A DNA stretch of 64,000 nucleotides, taken from assembly GCF_019711195.1 (NCBI RefSeq), contig NZ_CP081299.1, forward strand, positions 4,252,001 through 4,316,000, written 5' to 3'. Source of the DNA: Dyadobacter sp. NIV53. Lineage in GTDB: Bacteria > Bacteroidota > Bacteroidia > Cytophagales > Spirosomataceae. The notes beneath the pieces were generated by a model. That model was not told the DNA's origin. It ran no database searches and saw only the letters and a list, made by a program, of their open reading frames with translations. Both the position numbers and the translations under genes were made by a program. This document shows, piece by piece, positions 19,119-28,354 of the stretch; position 1 is the stretch's first letter; every line of letters begins with the position of its first letter.

Positions 19119-19937
19119 TTACTCCCATAGCGGATAGTGTTCCAGCTGAATTTGTTTTCCGAAGAAGATATTAGTCGATTGCTCGAAAGACAATGTATAA
19201 TCCGAAACATAAAACTGTCTTTTACCCTCACCTTTTTCATTAACCAAATAGTGTTGTTCAAGTAAACTTCTGAGTGAATGTGCGACAATTTCGGAAGTGT
19301 CCAGGATTTCGACCGATTCACCGTAGTACTTGCTGATCTCTTTTTTAATCAGGGGATAATGGGTGCATCCCAAAATCAAAGCTTCAATTCCCTTTAATGA
19401 GTTGTCGGACAGATAACTGGATATAATACTTTCACTTATATTATTATCAAAAAATCCTTCCTCAATCATAGGGGCAAGCAAAGGAGTTGCCAACGATTTA
19501 AGTTGAATGTGTTTGTTCAATGCGTCCACTTTTTTCTTATAGACATTGGAAAGAACCGTTTGTTTTGTTCCAATAAGTCCAATGGTTTTGCCGTCGTAAT
19601 GTTCTTTTATATAATCCACAACCGGATCAATCACATTCAGAACTTTGGCTTTACTGCCGACATATTCACGTACTAATTCAAAAGCAGCAGCAGATGCAGA
19701 ATTACAAGCGATCAGGATCAGCTTGCAATTTTGCTGTAAAAGCATATTGCAAATTTTAATAGAATAAGCCTGGATAGAGGCCGTTGATTTATCACCATAT
19801 GGAAGATGTGCCGTATCACCAAAATAAATGGTGTTTTCCTGAGGTAAAAGTCGGGTGACAGCACTTGCTACTGTCATTCCGCCAATACCACTATCAAATA
19901 TTCCTATCGGAGCCGAAGAATCAAACATGAACTTCAC
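19119..19937 (-). CDS. murI: Glutamate racemase
   Basis: MurI converts L-glutamate to D-glutamate for peptidoglycan. The signatures are complete: IGIFDSGIGGMTVASAV near the N-terminus, the catalytic Cys of ACNSASAAA (about residue 78), and the second catalytic Cys of LGCTHYPL. The length of 272 residues is normal. It converges with the rhamnosidase gene with only three bases between them, and no terminator fits in that gap. Confidence 0.97.
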   Translation of the reverse strand: MKFMFDSSAPIGIFDSGIGGMTVASAVTRLLPQENTIYFGDTAHLPYGDKSTASIQAYSIKICNMLLQQNCKLILIACNSASAAAFELVREYVGSKAKVLNVIDPVVDYIKEHYDGKTIGLIGTKQTVLSNVYKKKVDALNKHIQLKSLATPLLAPMIEEGFFDNNISESIISSYLSDNSLKGIEALILGCTHYPLIKKEISKYYGESVEILDTSEIVAHSLRSLLEQHYLVNEKGEGKRQFYVSDYTLSFEQSTNIFFGKQIQLEHYPLWE

Positions 19938-20201
19938 AATTTTTTATTGCCAAATAATTATATCAAAGCTATACGATGAAACTGAATATATTTTTTCAAA
20001 ATGAAAATTAAGTTTTTTGTTTAGATCACTTTATATTTTAAGTGTAGTTAATTGGCTGATAATTAAGTTCTTATTTATAGTTTCTATCAAACATTGATAT
20101 GAAAAAATGTAACCCAGATTAAATTTCTTAAAAAAAGTAAATAGGAGATGCAACCTCTCAGGTAAGAATAAGCATCTTGCCATTGAAACCACTTTTTTAT
20201 A

Positions 20202-20774
20202 ATGGGTCGAATTCTATCATTATTCAGTCACGAAGTACAACTTGTTAAAGCGTTGAGGAAGCAAGATCCAAAAGCGCAGCGGCAGGTATACGAAAAATAC
20301 AGCTCGCGCATGCTGGGGTTGTGTTTTCGATATGTGAATGATGAAATGGTAGCCGAAGACATAATGATTGAAGGTTTTCTTAGGGTTTTCGGCAAGATAG
20401 ACCAGTTTAGCAGCGAAGGTAGTTTTGAAGGATGGATTCGTCGTATTATGGTTAACGAAGCACTTGGGCATATCAGGAAGCAAAAAAGAATTCCGGAAGA
20501 CGCGATGTCTGATGAAGCTGAAAACATTCCGGATTATGCGTATGCTGATCAGAATCTGAATGCAGAAGAACTACTGGATCTGATTGCAGAATTGCCTGCC
20601 GGTTATCGGACTGTTTTTAATTTATATGCGATTGAAGGATACGCACATGGTGAAATTGCCGAATTGCTGGCGATAACTGAAAGCACTTCAAAATCGCAGC
20701 TTCACAGAGCACGGGCATTATTACAAAAAATGGTTTCTGATTGGGAAAATGGATTTAAAAAAAGTAAATTATGA
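20202..20774 (+). CDS. ECF-type RNA polymerase sigma factor
   Basis: This 190-residue protein has sigma-70 region 2 (YSSRMLGLCFRYVNDEMVAEDIMIEGFLRVF...FEGWIRRIMVNEALGHIRK) and region 4 (ELPAGYRTVFNLYAIEGYAHGEIAELL). It is the ECF type common in Bacteroidota. The next gene overlaps its stop by four bases and encodes a single-span membrane protein that could be its regulator. Confidence 0.93.
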   Translation: MGRILSLFSHEVQLVKALRKQDPKAQRQVYEKYSSRMLGLCFRYVNDEMVAEDIMIEGFLRVFGKIDQFSSEGSFEGWIRRIMVNEALGHIRKQKRIPEDAMSDEAENIPDYAYADQNLNAEELLDLIAELPAGYRTVFNLYAIEGYAHGEIAELLAITESTSKSQLHRARALLQKMVSDWENGFKKSKL

Positions 20775-21586
20775 AAAAGCATCCGGTTGATGATCTTTTT
20801 AAGCGTAAACTCTCTGATTTGGAAAAGCAACCTTCTAATATGGCCTGGTCGCGCATACAAAGTGAGCAAAAGGCTGTTAAAAAGCGATTTGCAGCTTGGA
20901 TTTGGTATGCGGCGGCAAGTGTTACCATAGTTCTGATTTCCGGTTATCTTGTTTGGAAAGTACAAAATAGTGATGCTCAGAAGTATACTTCCGAAAAAAC
21001 GGTTGCCCAAATTGAAACACCTGGAAGAATCAAAATAAAAGCAACTTCTTTGGATTCAATTGCTGGAAGTGTATTAATAACAGAAGAAAAGCAAATTGCT
21101 TTAGTCGACAATAAAATAACGATAAGAACACAACGCAAAGGAAAAGCTGTCGGCAAGGATTCTAATTCAGATCTTCATAAATCTGAGTTTCACTATGATG
21201 CTGATAAACTGAATACCGGTACAGATCAAATTGCCAATGTGCCATTGAAAAATATTCCCGTAGAAATGCCTGAATCTGCTATTTCGCCAAATTTTGAAAA
21301 AGAAATAATACCTGTATCGGGCTTGGCGGCTATGAACGAGAAAGCAGAAAATCGCACTATTGTTGTTCATGTAGATACGGATAATTCAAATGAAAAATCA
21401 AAACCGTCAAGGTTTGCTAAGGTATTCCGTCAGCTGAAAAATGCAAGAGCCGGTGAGCCTGTGGATTGGAAAGACGTAGGCTTTAGCCCGAAAGTTATTG
21501 TAGCCAGGGTTGATGAAAAATTAAGGGATAAAGAAGAAGTGATTTCAGAAAAATATCAAAACATTAAAGAAAGAACAAAATTGTAA
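20771..21586 (+). CDS. Single-span membrane protein, candidate anti-sigma factor
   Basis: The 271-residue protein has a short cytoplasmic N-terminus (about 48 residues), one transmembrane segment (WIWYAAASVTIVLISGYLVW) and a long polar outer domain. It overlaps the sigma factor stop by four bases, so the two are translationally coupled. The N-terminal region VDDLFKRKLSDLEKQPSNMAWSRI resembles that of other Bacteroidota proteins found beside ECF sigma factors. Anti-sigma function is inferred from topology and context only. Confidence 0.8.
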   Translation: MKKHPVDDLFKRKLSDLEKQPSNMAWSRIQSEQKAVKKRFAAWIWYAAASVTIVLISGYLVWKVQNSDAQKYTSEKTVAQIETPGRIKIKATSLDSIAGSVLITEEKQIALVDNKITIRTQRKGKAVGKDSNSDLHKSEFHYDADKLNTGTDQIANVPLKNIPVEMPESAISPNFEKEIIPVSGLAAMNEKAENRTIVVHVDTDNSNEKSKPSRFAKVFRQLKNARAGEPVDWKDVGFSPKVIVARVDEKLRDKEEVISEKYQNIKERTKL

Positions 21587-21597
21587 TCTATACAGCC

Positions 21598-22704
21598 ATG
21601 AAAAATAAAATATATTTAACTATCCTTCTGATTTTAGTGGTTTTTAGTGCAAAGGCTCACTTTGGAATTGAAAATAAATTTAATCGGTCAGCTGAGAAAG
21701 ACTCTATTATAGTAACTTTTGGCGACAAAACGAGACTCATTATTTATGGAGAAAACAGGAAGGAACTTCAAAAGATCATGAAGTACGATTTGAATGCTTT
21801 GTTAAGTGATTTACAGGTTAGACTGGACAGTTCAGATGCCGATACGACTTACTTGAAAGAGGAATTTAATGGAAATGATTATTTGAAGGACAAAACCTCA
21901 AAAGATGAAAAGGATTATGTACGTATTGGAATGCGTGGAATTCATATTAAAGATGGAGGGACAGAAGTGACGATTAATGCCAAAGGGGTAGAGGTAAAAG
22001 ACGAAGACGATAATGACTCAACAAATACTGAATACAGAAGGACAGGGAAGCATTTTTACCGGGCTAACCGTTATTCGAGTCCAAGAAAAGGATTTAATGT
22101 AGCAATTGGACTAAATACTTACGGAACTAACAAAGCAACCGCCGGTTACGATAAAGCAGATTACGACTTACGTCCTTTCGGCTCGCGGTATATCAGTTTG
22201 GGGTATATTGCCAGTGCCACAGTTGCAAAAGGCAAAAACGCGAAATTCAGCCTGGACTTCGGGGCTGATTTTTCCTGGAACAATTTGATGTTCGATGGAA
22301 ATGAAACGATTGTCAAAACAGCTGACGGTGTAGACTTTAAAACGGTTAAAGATGCAGAAGGAAAGGATATTAATTTTAGTAAGAACAAACTCGTTCTGCC
22401 ATATGTGAATTTATCATTTATGCCTACAATTAGCTTTTCAAAATCTTTTATCTCTTACATCAGTGCAGGAGTATATGGAGGTTACCGACTGGGAAGTTAT
22501 ACTAAAACAAAAGAAGAAGGCAGCAAAGATAAAGATCATGTACGGACGAATTTTTATATAAACGATCTGCGTTATGGGGCTGCTGTAGAATTGGGCATTC
22601 GTAATTTTCCTGATTTGTTCGTGAATTATGACATGAATAATGTTTTTACTGACAATCATGGGCCAACAGTGAGAATGCTGAATTTTGGTATAAGATTATT
22701 TTAA
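21598..22704 (+). CDS. Outer-membrane beta-barrel protein
   Basis: This 368-residue protein has a signal peptide (KNKIYLTILLILVVFSAKAHF). An acidic soluble part is followed from about residue 155 by alternating aromatic/hydrophobic strands such as GFNVAIGLNTYG, ISLGYIASAT and FSLDFGADFSW. It ends in an aromatic residue (NFGIRLF), as outer-membrane barrels do. It is the third gene of the sigma factor operon, 11 bases downstream, and could be an envelope sensor or target (inference). Confidence 0.82.
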   Translation: MKNKIYLTILLILVVFSAKAHFGIENKFNRSAEKDSIIVTFGDKTRLIIYGENRKELQKIMKYDLNALLSDLQVRLDSSDADTTYLKEEFNGNDYLKDKTSKDEKDYVRIGMRGIHIKDGGTEVTINAKGVEVKDEDDNDSTNTEYRRTGKHFYRANRYSSPRKGFNVAIGLNTYGTNKATAGYDKADYDLRPFGSRYISLGYIASATVAKGKNAKFSLDFGADFSWNNLMFDGNETIVKTADGVDFKTVKDAEGKDINFSKNKLVLPYVNLSFMPTISFSKSFISYISAGVYGGYRLGSYTKTKEEGSKDKDHVRTNFYINDLRYGAAVELGIRNFPDLFVNYDMNNVFTDNHGPTVRMLNFGIRLF

Positions 22705-22720
22705 GTAGAGAAATAGGGTA

Positions 22721-22744
22721 AAACGGGCTTTAAAGCCCGTTTTT
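22721..22744 (+). terminator. Terminator after the outer-membrane protein gene
   Basis: A self-complementary stem ACGGGCTTTAAAGCCCGT is followed by a run of T. It lies 17 bases after the stop codon. Confidence 0.9.
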
Positions 22745-22787
22745 GCATTTAGCCTAAAACAATTATCAATATTTTTTTCAAAACAAT

Positions 22788-22817
22788 TTGAGAATATAAA
22801 AAAAGGATATAATTTTG
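22788..22817 (+). promoter_or_regulatory. Bacteroidota-type promoter for the tRNA-Tyr/Gly unit
   Basis: A TTG at 22788-22790 and a TAATTTTG at 22810-22817 match the -33 TTG and -7 TAnnTTTG boxes with a 19-base spacer. The predicted start would be about 45 bases upstream of tRNA-Tyr. Confidence 0.75.
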
Positions 22818-22870
22818 CAGCTCCAAAAGTGAAACAAGCGGCTTTCACGGATGTATTGAAATGTTGAAAA

Positions 22871-22953
22871 GGGGGTGTACCAGAGTGGCCAAATGGGGCA
22901 GACTGTAAATCTGCTGGTGTACGCCTACGGTGGTTCGAATCCATCCGCCCCCA
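22871..22953 (+). tRNA. tRNA-Tyr (GTA)
   Basis: The cloverleaf has acceptor GGGGGTG with CGCCCCC, anticodon stem GCAGA/TCTGC, loop CTGTAAA giving anticodon GTA, a long variable arm and T-loop TTCGAAT. CCA is not encoded as part of the tRNA. No tandem remnants follow this tRNA. Confidence 0.97.
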
Positions 22954-23012
22954 CAGCTTGCGCCGAATTTTATATCCTTGATTACCAGTCAAAGGTTAGG
23001 CACAACACAAAT

Positions 23013-23085
23013 GCGGAAGTAGCTCAGCTGGTAGAGCGATAGCCTTCCAAGCTATAGGTCGCGAGTTCGAACCTCGTCTTCCGCT
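23013..23085 (+). tRNA. tRNA-Gly (TCC)
   Basis: The acceptor GCGGAAG pairs with CTTCCGC, the anticodon stem is ATAGC/GCTAT, and loop CTTCCAA gives anticodon TCC. The T-arm GCGAG-TTCGAAC-CTCGT is intact. A strong hairpin terminator follows. Confidence 0.97.
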
Positions 23086-23103
23086 CATTTTTAAGACACC
23101 GTC

Positions 23104-23154
23104 AAAGCGATTAGCGAAAATATTCATATTGAAACTTTTCGCTAATCGCTTTTT
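23104..23154 (+). terminator. Terminator between tRNA-Gly and tRNA-Thr
   Basis: A 17-bp perfect stem (AAAGCGATTAGCGAAAA with TTTTCGCTAATCGCTTT) around a 15-base loop ends in T-rich sequence. The stem contains GCGATTAGC, the same 9-mer seen at 11282-11319 and 62981-63027. Confidence 0.85.
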
Positions 23155-23175
23155 GGTTGTTTTATAGAAAACTTT

Positions 23176-23247
<72 letters not shown>

Positions 23248-23270
23248 CAGAAAAAAGTATTTGAAAAGTT

Positions 23271-23728
<458 letters not shown>

Positions 23729-23928
23729 GATGAAATGTTTAGCAATCATTTCTGACCTTTTTGGAGTTATTTAGTGTTCTTTCCAGAATGCCTGTAATCA
23801 AAAAAGATTTTGATCCTTGTATTTAGTTTAATTGATTTTGAAGGGCTTGATAGTGTCAGCTAAGCGGGATCAATCATTAGTGTTTAATAAATTGTAATAA
23901 CTTTTTTAATTTTAAGCGTACTTAAGTC

Positions 23929-25116
23929 ATGGCAAAAGAGACGTTTGACCGCTCGAAACCCCACGTAAATATTGGTACTATCGGGCACGTTGACCACGGT
24001 AAAACTACCCTTACTGCTGCTATCACAACTGTGTTGGCGAAAAAGGGTTTAGCTGTACTACGGGATTTTTCATCAATTGATAATGCACCTGAAGAGAAAG
24101 AACGTGGTATCACGATTAACACTTCTCACGTAGAGTACTCAACAGCCAATCGTCACTATGCGCACGTTGACTGTCCGGGTCACGCGGATTATGTGAAGAA
24201 CATGGTAACTGGTGCTGCTCAGATGGACGGAGCAATCATAGTTGTTGCTGCAACTGATGGGCCTATGCCCCAAACTCGTGAGCACATTCTTTTGGCTCGT
24301 CAGGTTGGTGTTCCTCAATTGGTAGTATTCATGAATAAAGTGGATATGGTCGATGATCCGGAACTTCTTGAACTAGTTGAAATGGAAATCCGTGAGCTTC
24401 TTAGCTTCTACGATTACGATGGAGACAACATTCCTGTAATCCAAGGTTCTGCTTTGGGTGGATTGAATGGAGAAGATAAATGGGTAAAAACTATTGAGGA
24501 TTTGATGGATGCTGTTGACAGCTATATTCCAATTCCTCCACGTATGACTGATCTTCCATTCCTTATGCCTGTTGAAGACGTATTCTCGATCACTGGTCGT
24601 GGTACTGTTGCAACTGGTCGTATCGAACGTGGTATCATCAACTCAGGAGAAGCAGTTGATATATTAGGTATGGGAGCTGAGGGACTTAAATCTACTGTAA
24701 CAGGTGTTGAAATGTTCCGTAAGATTCTTGACCGTGGTGAAGCTGGTGATAACGTAGGTTTATTGCTTCGTGGTATTAACAAAGAAGATATCCGTCGCGG
24801 TATGGTAATTTGTAAGCCAGGTTCAGTAAAACCACACGCTACATTCAAAGGAGAAGTTTATGTACTTTCGAAAGAAGAAGGTGGTCGTCACACTCCTTTC
24901 TTTAATAAGTACCGTCCTCAGTTTTACTTCCGTACTACGGACGTAACTGGCGAAATTACTCTTCCGGCAGGTGTTGAAATGGTTATGCCAGGTGATAACA
25001 TCACTATTGATGTTAAATTGATCAGCAAGATTGCTATGGAAAAAGGTCTTCGTTTCGCGATTCGTGAAGGTGGACGTACCGTAGGTGCAGGTCAGGTAAC
25101 TGAAATTGTTGATTAA
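23929..25116 (+). CDS. tuf: Elongation factor Tu
   Basis: EF-Tu carries aminoacyl-tRNA to the ribosome. The GTPase motifs are GHVDHGKTTL (about residues 18-27), DCPGHADYVKNM and NKVDMVDD. The effector-region RGITIN is present, and domains II and III follow to the conserved C-terminus (RTVGAGQVTEIVD). The length of 395 residues is normal. The 200 bases upstream, after the tRNA-Thr array, hold no gene; I see no strong TAnnTTTG box there. Confidence 0.98.
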   Translation: MAKETFDRSKPHVNIGTIGHVDHGKTTLTAAITTVLAKKGLAVLRDFSSIDNAPEEKERGITINTSHVEYSTANRHYAHVDCPGHADYVKNMVTGAAQMDGAIIVVAATDGPMPQTREHILLARQVGVPQLVVFMNKVDMVDDPELLELVEMEIRELLSFYDYDGDNIPVIQGSALGGLNGEDKWVKTIEDLMDAVDSYIPIPPRMTDLPFLMPVEDVFSITGRGTVATGRIERGIINSGEAVDILGMGAEGLKSTVTGVEMFRKILDRGEAGDNVGLLLRGINKEDIRRGMVICKPGSVKPHATFKGEVYVLSKEEGGRHTPFFNKYRPQFYFRTTDVTGEITLPAGVEMVMPGDNITIDVKLISKIAMEKGLRFAIREGGRTVGAGQVTEIVD

Positions 25117-25135
25117 TTTCAAAATAAAGAATATT

Positions 25136-25172
25136 AAACAAGTGCATTTCTTTTGGAATGCACTTGTTTTTT
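25136..25172 (+). terminator. Terminator after tuf
   Basis: A 13-bp stem (AACAAGTGCATT with AATGCACTTGTT plus one A-T pair) around an eight-base loop ends in T6. The downstream arm also holds the TTG that serves as the -33 box of the next promoter. Confidence 0.92.
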
Positions 25173-25192
25173 GTAAATAAATTGTATCTTTG
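25164..25192 (+). promoter_or_regulatory. Promoter for tRNA-Trp-secE-nusG and ribosomal genes
   Basis: TTG at 25164-25166 and TATCTTTG at 25185-25192, 18 bases apart, match the Bacteroidota sigma-A consensus. The start point would be about 20 bases before tRNA-Trp. The -33 box lies inside the tuf terminator stem. Confidence 0.82.
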
Positions 25193-25220
25193 CAGCCCGA
25201 AAGAATGGTTTGCGGGAAAT

Positions 25221-25291
25221 ACGGGTGTAGTTCAAGGGTAGAATAGCGGTCTCCAAAACCGTTGATGGGAGTTCGAATCTCTCCACCCGTG
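25221..25291 (+). tRNA. tRNA-Trp (CCA)
   Basis: Acceptor ACGGGTG pairs with CACCCGT, the anticodon stem is GCGGT/ACCGT, and loop CTCCAAA gives anticodon CCA. The T-arm is intact. It lies 18 bases upstream of secE, a typical Bacteroidota arrangement. Confidence 0.97.
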
Positions 25292-25309
25292 CATAATTAA
25301 AAAAGAAAA

Positions 25310-25501
25310 ATGGAAAAATTTACTTCTTTTTTGAAATCGTCCTGGGAAGAAATGACTCAGCACGTGACCTGGCCTCCATTTAACGAGCTTCAGGCCAATA
25401 CAACGTTGGTATTAGTTGGGTCTCTTATTTTCGCCTTTGTGGTAGGAGTAATGGATTTTGTTTTTCAAAACGCACTAGAGCTGTTTTATAAGTCTTTTTA
25501 A
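25310..25501 (+). CDS. secE: Preprotein translocase subunit SecE
   Basis: This 63-residue protein has an amphipathic N-terminus (SSWEEMTQHVTWPPFNELQANT) and one transmembrane segment, the minimal bacterial SecE. SecE joins SecY in the protein-export channel. The position between tRNA-Trp and nusG confirms it. Confidence 0.95.
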   Translation: MEKFTSFLKSSWEEMTQHVTWPPFNELQANTTLVLVGSLIFAFVVGVMDFVFQNALELFYKSF

Positions 25502-25537
25502 GGCTATTATTATTGTAGTGGCAACCCCCGTAATGGT

Positions 25538-26092
25538 ATGAGTAGTCTAAATTGGTTTGTATTGAGAGCTGTGTCAGGACAGGAGAAAAAAATCAAGTCC
25601 TACATCGAGAATGAAATAACACGGCAAAAACTCAATGAATTTGTTCCTCAAATTCTTATTCCTTCGGAGAAGATTTATGAAATGCGGAACGGAAAGAAGA
25701 GAGTAAGGGAAAAAAACTTTTTCCCGGGATACATTATCATTTCGGCTGATTTGTCTAAGGGAGAAGTACTGCACATTATTACGAGTATTCCTGGTGTTAT
25801 AGGTTTCCTGGGTAATTCAGAAGGTAATTCCAAAGTTCCTGTTCCTTTACGTCAGGCAGAGATAAACAGGATCCTGGGAAGAGTTGATGAAGCAGAGCAC
25901 CATGAAGAGGCACCAAGTATGTCCTTCATCAAAGGTGAAACTGTTAAAGTAGTAGACGGTCCTTTCAGTGGATTTATAGGACTGGTCGAAGAGGTATTTG
26001 ATGAGAAGAAAAAACTGAATGTAGTTGTAAAAATATTCGGGCGTAATACACCCGTGGAACTAAGTTACGCACAAGTAGAAAAAGATAGTTAA
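25538..26092 (+). CDS. nusG: Transcription termination/antitermination factor NusG
   Basis: The NGN domain spans roughly residues 1-110 (WFVLRAVSGQEKKIKSYIENE; FFPGYIIISADL), and the C-terminal KOW motif lies near residues 130-160 (KGETVKVVDGPFSGFIGLVEEV). NusG binds RNA polymerase and links it to Rho or the ribosome. It lies upstream of rplK, as in most bacteria. Confidence 0.97.
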   Translation: MSSLNWFVLRAVSGQEKKIKSYIENEITRQKLNEFVPQILIPSEKIYEMRNGKKRVREKNFFPGYIIISADLSKGEVLHIITSIPGVIGFLGNSEGNSKVPVPLRQAEINRILGRVDEAEHHEEAPSMSFIKGETVKVVDGPFSGFIGLVEEVFDEKKKLNVVVKIFGRNTPVELSYAQVEKDS

Positions 26093-26168
26093 TAGAGATG
26101 ACGGGCGGGTAAGCTTCCACTTGCATGTGAGCCGTTAAATCAATTAATGATCGACAAATTCCAAAACA

Positions 26169-26618
26169 ATGGCAAAAGAAATAGGTGGATACGTCAAACT
26201 ATAGGTAAAAGGTGGCGCTGCCAATCCTTCACCTCCGATTGGTCCTGCATTAGGATCTAAGGGTTTGAATATCATGGAGTTTTGTAAGCAATTCAATGGC
26301 CGTACCCAGGATAAACCTGGTGTGGTGTTGCCGGTAGTTATTACATACTATAAGGATAAGTCTTTTGACTTCGTCATTAAGACTCCCCCGGCCGCAAATC
26401 TTCTTCTGGAAGCATCAAAAGTAAAAGTTGGTTCGGCTCAGCCAAACCGTCTTAAAGTAGGATCAGTTACATGGGATCAGGTTCGTACGATCGCTGAAAC
26501 CAAAATGCCCGATCTTAACTGCTTTACAATTGATTCAGCTATGAAAATGATCGCGGGAACGGCTCGTAGTATGGGTATTACCGTAGCTGGCAAAGCCCCG
26601 TGGGAAGAAAACAACTGA
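26169..26618 (+). CDS. rplK: 50S ribosomal protein L11 with an in-frame stop at codon 12
   Basis: The frame from ATG 26169 reads MAKEIGGYVKL, then TAG (26202-26204), then VKGGAANPSPPIGPALGSKGLNIMEFCKQF and the rest of L11. Family members usually have Gln (CAG) at codon 12, so a single C-to-T change explains the stop. No frame change is needed. Restart at TTG 26265 would lose the N-terminal domain start. L11 forms the GTPase-associated centre with L10 and L7/L12, encoded just downstream. The stop is probably an error or a recent mutation. Confidence 0.9.
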
Positions 26619-26648
26619 GCGTTTAAAAACGCCTAAGAAACAAAGAAC

Positions 26649-27347
26649 ATGGGAAAATTGACCAAAAAGCAAAAAGACGCTCTTTCGAAATTCGACGCAA
26701 GCCAGATCTACTCTCTTGAGCAGGCAGCGGATGTACTTAAAACGATTTCTTATACTAAATTTGATTCTTCTGTGGATATCGATGTCCGTTTGGGCGTAGA
26801 TCCACGTAAGGCTGATCAGATGGTACGTGGCGTGGTAACATTGCCACACGGAACCGGAAAAGAAGTTCGTGTATTGGTATTGTGTACTCCGGATAAGGAG
26901 GCAGAAGCGAAAGAGGCAGGAGCAGACTATGTTGGGCTAGACGAATATATCACTAAGATAGAACAAGGCTGGACTGATATAGACGTAATCATCACAATGC
27001 CGTCTGTAATGGCAAAAGTGGGTAAGTTAGGTAAAGTATTGGGTCCTCGCGGATTAATGCCGAACCCTAAATCAGGTACAGTAACACCAGATGTTGCCAA
27101 AGCGGTTAAAGAAGTAAAAGCTGGTAAAATTGATTTCAAAGTTGATAAAACAGGAATCATTCATGCCAGTGTTGGTAAAGTTTCTTTCGGAACTGATCAG
27201 CTTGCACAAAACGCAACTGAAGTTATCAATACTTTGATACGCCTTAAACCTTCATCGGCAAAAGGTACTTACGTAAAGAGCATTCACTTGTCTTCTACGA
27301 TGAGCCCGGGTGTTACTATAGACAAAAACACGATTCCAGGATTATAA
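26649..27347 (+). CDS. rplA: 50S ribosomal protein L1
   Basis: L1 binds 23S rRNA at the E-site stalk and in many bacteria represses its own operon. The 232-residue protein shows the family motifs KVGKLGKVLGPRGLMPNPKSGTV and the C-terminal GTYVKSIHLSSTMSPG. It is in the standard rplK-rplA-rplJ-rplL order. Confidence 0.98.
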   Translation: MGKLTKKQKDALSKFDASQIYSLEQAADVLKTISYTKFDSSVDIDVRLGVDPRKADQMVRGVVTLPHGTGKEVRVLVLCTPDKEAEAKEAGADYVGLDEYITKIEQGWTDIDVIITMPSVMAKVGKLGKVLGPRGLMPNPKSGTVTPDVAKAVKEVKAGKIDFKVDKTGIIHASVGKVSFGTDQLAQNATEVINTLIRLKPSSAKGTYVKSIHLSSTMSPGVTIDKNTIPGL

Positions 27348-27348
27348 T

Positions 27349-27879
27349 ATGACACGGGAAGAGAAAGCAGTAATGATTGACGAGTTAAGTCAGAAATTCT
27401 CTAGCACGCCATACTTTTACATTACCAGCGCTAACGGCATGTCCGTTAAAGAGGTAAATATCTTAAGAGCTCTATGCTTTGAAAGAGGTATTGAGTATCG
27501 TGTTGTTAAGAATACTTTGATTAAGAAAGCATTAGAAACATTAGATACGGATTATTCATCATTTGATGAAGTTCTGAAAGGATTTTCCGGCGTCATGTTT
27601 CACCCGGAGTCAGGTAAAGTTCCTGCACAGCTGATAAAAGAATTCAAGAAAAAAGGAGGTAGTGACAAGCTTAAATTTAAAGGAGCTTCTGTTGACTCAT
27701 CTGTTTTTGTTGGCGAAAGCCAGCTTGACGTTCTGATTGCTCTAAAATCAAAACAAGAAATGGTTGGAGAGATTATCGGATTGTTGCAATCACCTGCTAA
27801 AAATGTTATCGGCGCTCTTAAAAGCGGTGGAAACAAATTGGCTGGTATTCTTAAGACTTTGTCTGAAAAAGAAGACTAA
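27349..27879 (+). CDS. rplJ: 50S ribosomal protein L10
   Basis: L10 is the base of the L7/L12 stalk. The 176-residue protein has the N-terminal rRNA-binding domain (EYRVVKNTLIKKAL) and a C-terminal helix for L7/L12 binding. It starts one base after the rplA stop, so the two are tightly coupled. Confidence 0.97.
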   Translation: MTREEKAVMIDELSQKFSSTPYFYITSANGMSVKEVNILRALCFERGIEYRVVKNTLIKKALETLDTDYSSFDEVLKGFSGVMFHPESGKVPAQLIKEFKKKGGSDKLKFKGASVDSSVFVGESQLDVLIALKSKQEMVGEIIGLLQSPAKNVIGALKSGGNKLAGILKTLSEKED

Positions 27880-27970
27880 TAATATAAATAGCCAGGCTGA
27901 GCTCTCCGGGTAAATAATAAATTGAGCTTTTAAAATCATCTTATTGTATAATCACAAAATCGAAAATAAA

Positions 27971-28354
27971 ATGGCAGATTTGAAAGCTTTCGCGGAACAG
28001 CTTGTTAACCTTACGGTTAAAGAAGTGAACGAATTGGCTACAATTCTTAAAGACGAATATGGCATCGAGCCTGCAGCTGCTGGTGCAGTTGTTGTGGCAG
28101 GTCCTGCTGGCGGCGGTGGCGATGCTCCTGTTGTTGAAGAAAAAACATCTTTTGATGTAATCTTGAAAGCAGCTGGTGCTAGTAAACTGGCAGTTGTGAA
28201 ATTGGTTAAAGACCTTACAGGTCTTGGACTTAAAGAAGCAAAAGAATTAGTTGACAACTCTCCAAAACCAGTTAAAGAGGGTGTTACAAAAGACGAAGCT
28301 GAAGCTTTGAAAAAACAACTTGAAGAAGCTGGTGCTGAAGTTGAAGTAAAATAA
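27971..28354 (+). CDS. rplL: 50S ribosomal protein L7/L12
   Basis: The ATG at 27971 (MADLKAFAEQLVNLTVKEVNEL) is the family start; an in-frame upstream start at 27944 adds only nine unrelated residues. An N-terminal dimer domain, an Ala/Gly-rich hinge (about residues 36-55) and the C-terminal KTSFDVILKAAGASKLAVVKLVKDLTGLGLKEAK domain are clear. It recruits translation factors such as the EF-Tu encoded upstream. Confidence 0.98.
   Translation: MADLKAFAEQLVNLTVKEVNELATILKDEYGIEPAAAGAVVVAGPAGGGGDAPVVEEKTSFDVILKAAGASKLAVVKLVKDLTGLGLKEAKELVDNSPKPVKEGVTKDEAEALKKQLEEAGAEVEVK

Noticed and set aside
19938..20201. A small RNA gene between murI and the sigma factor
   Set aside because: Only a weak AGATGC/GCATCT pairing exists and no terminator; the space is better explained by divergent promoters.
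22696..22992. Minus-strand frame with GRMDSNHRRRTPADLQSAPFGHSG
   Set aside because: This is the familiar false translation of antisense tRNA-Tyr.
26202..26204. Alternative genetic code with TAG read as Gln
   Set aside because: Only one such codon is seen, and TAG serves as the normal stop of actB at 4167-4169.
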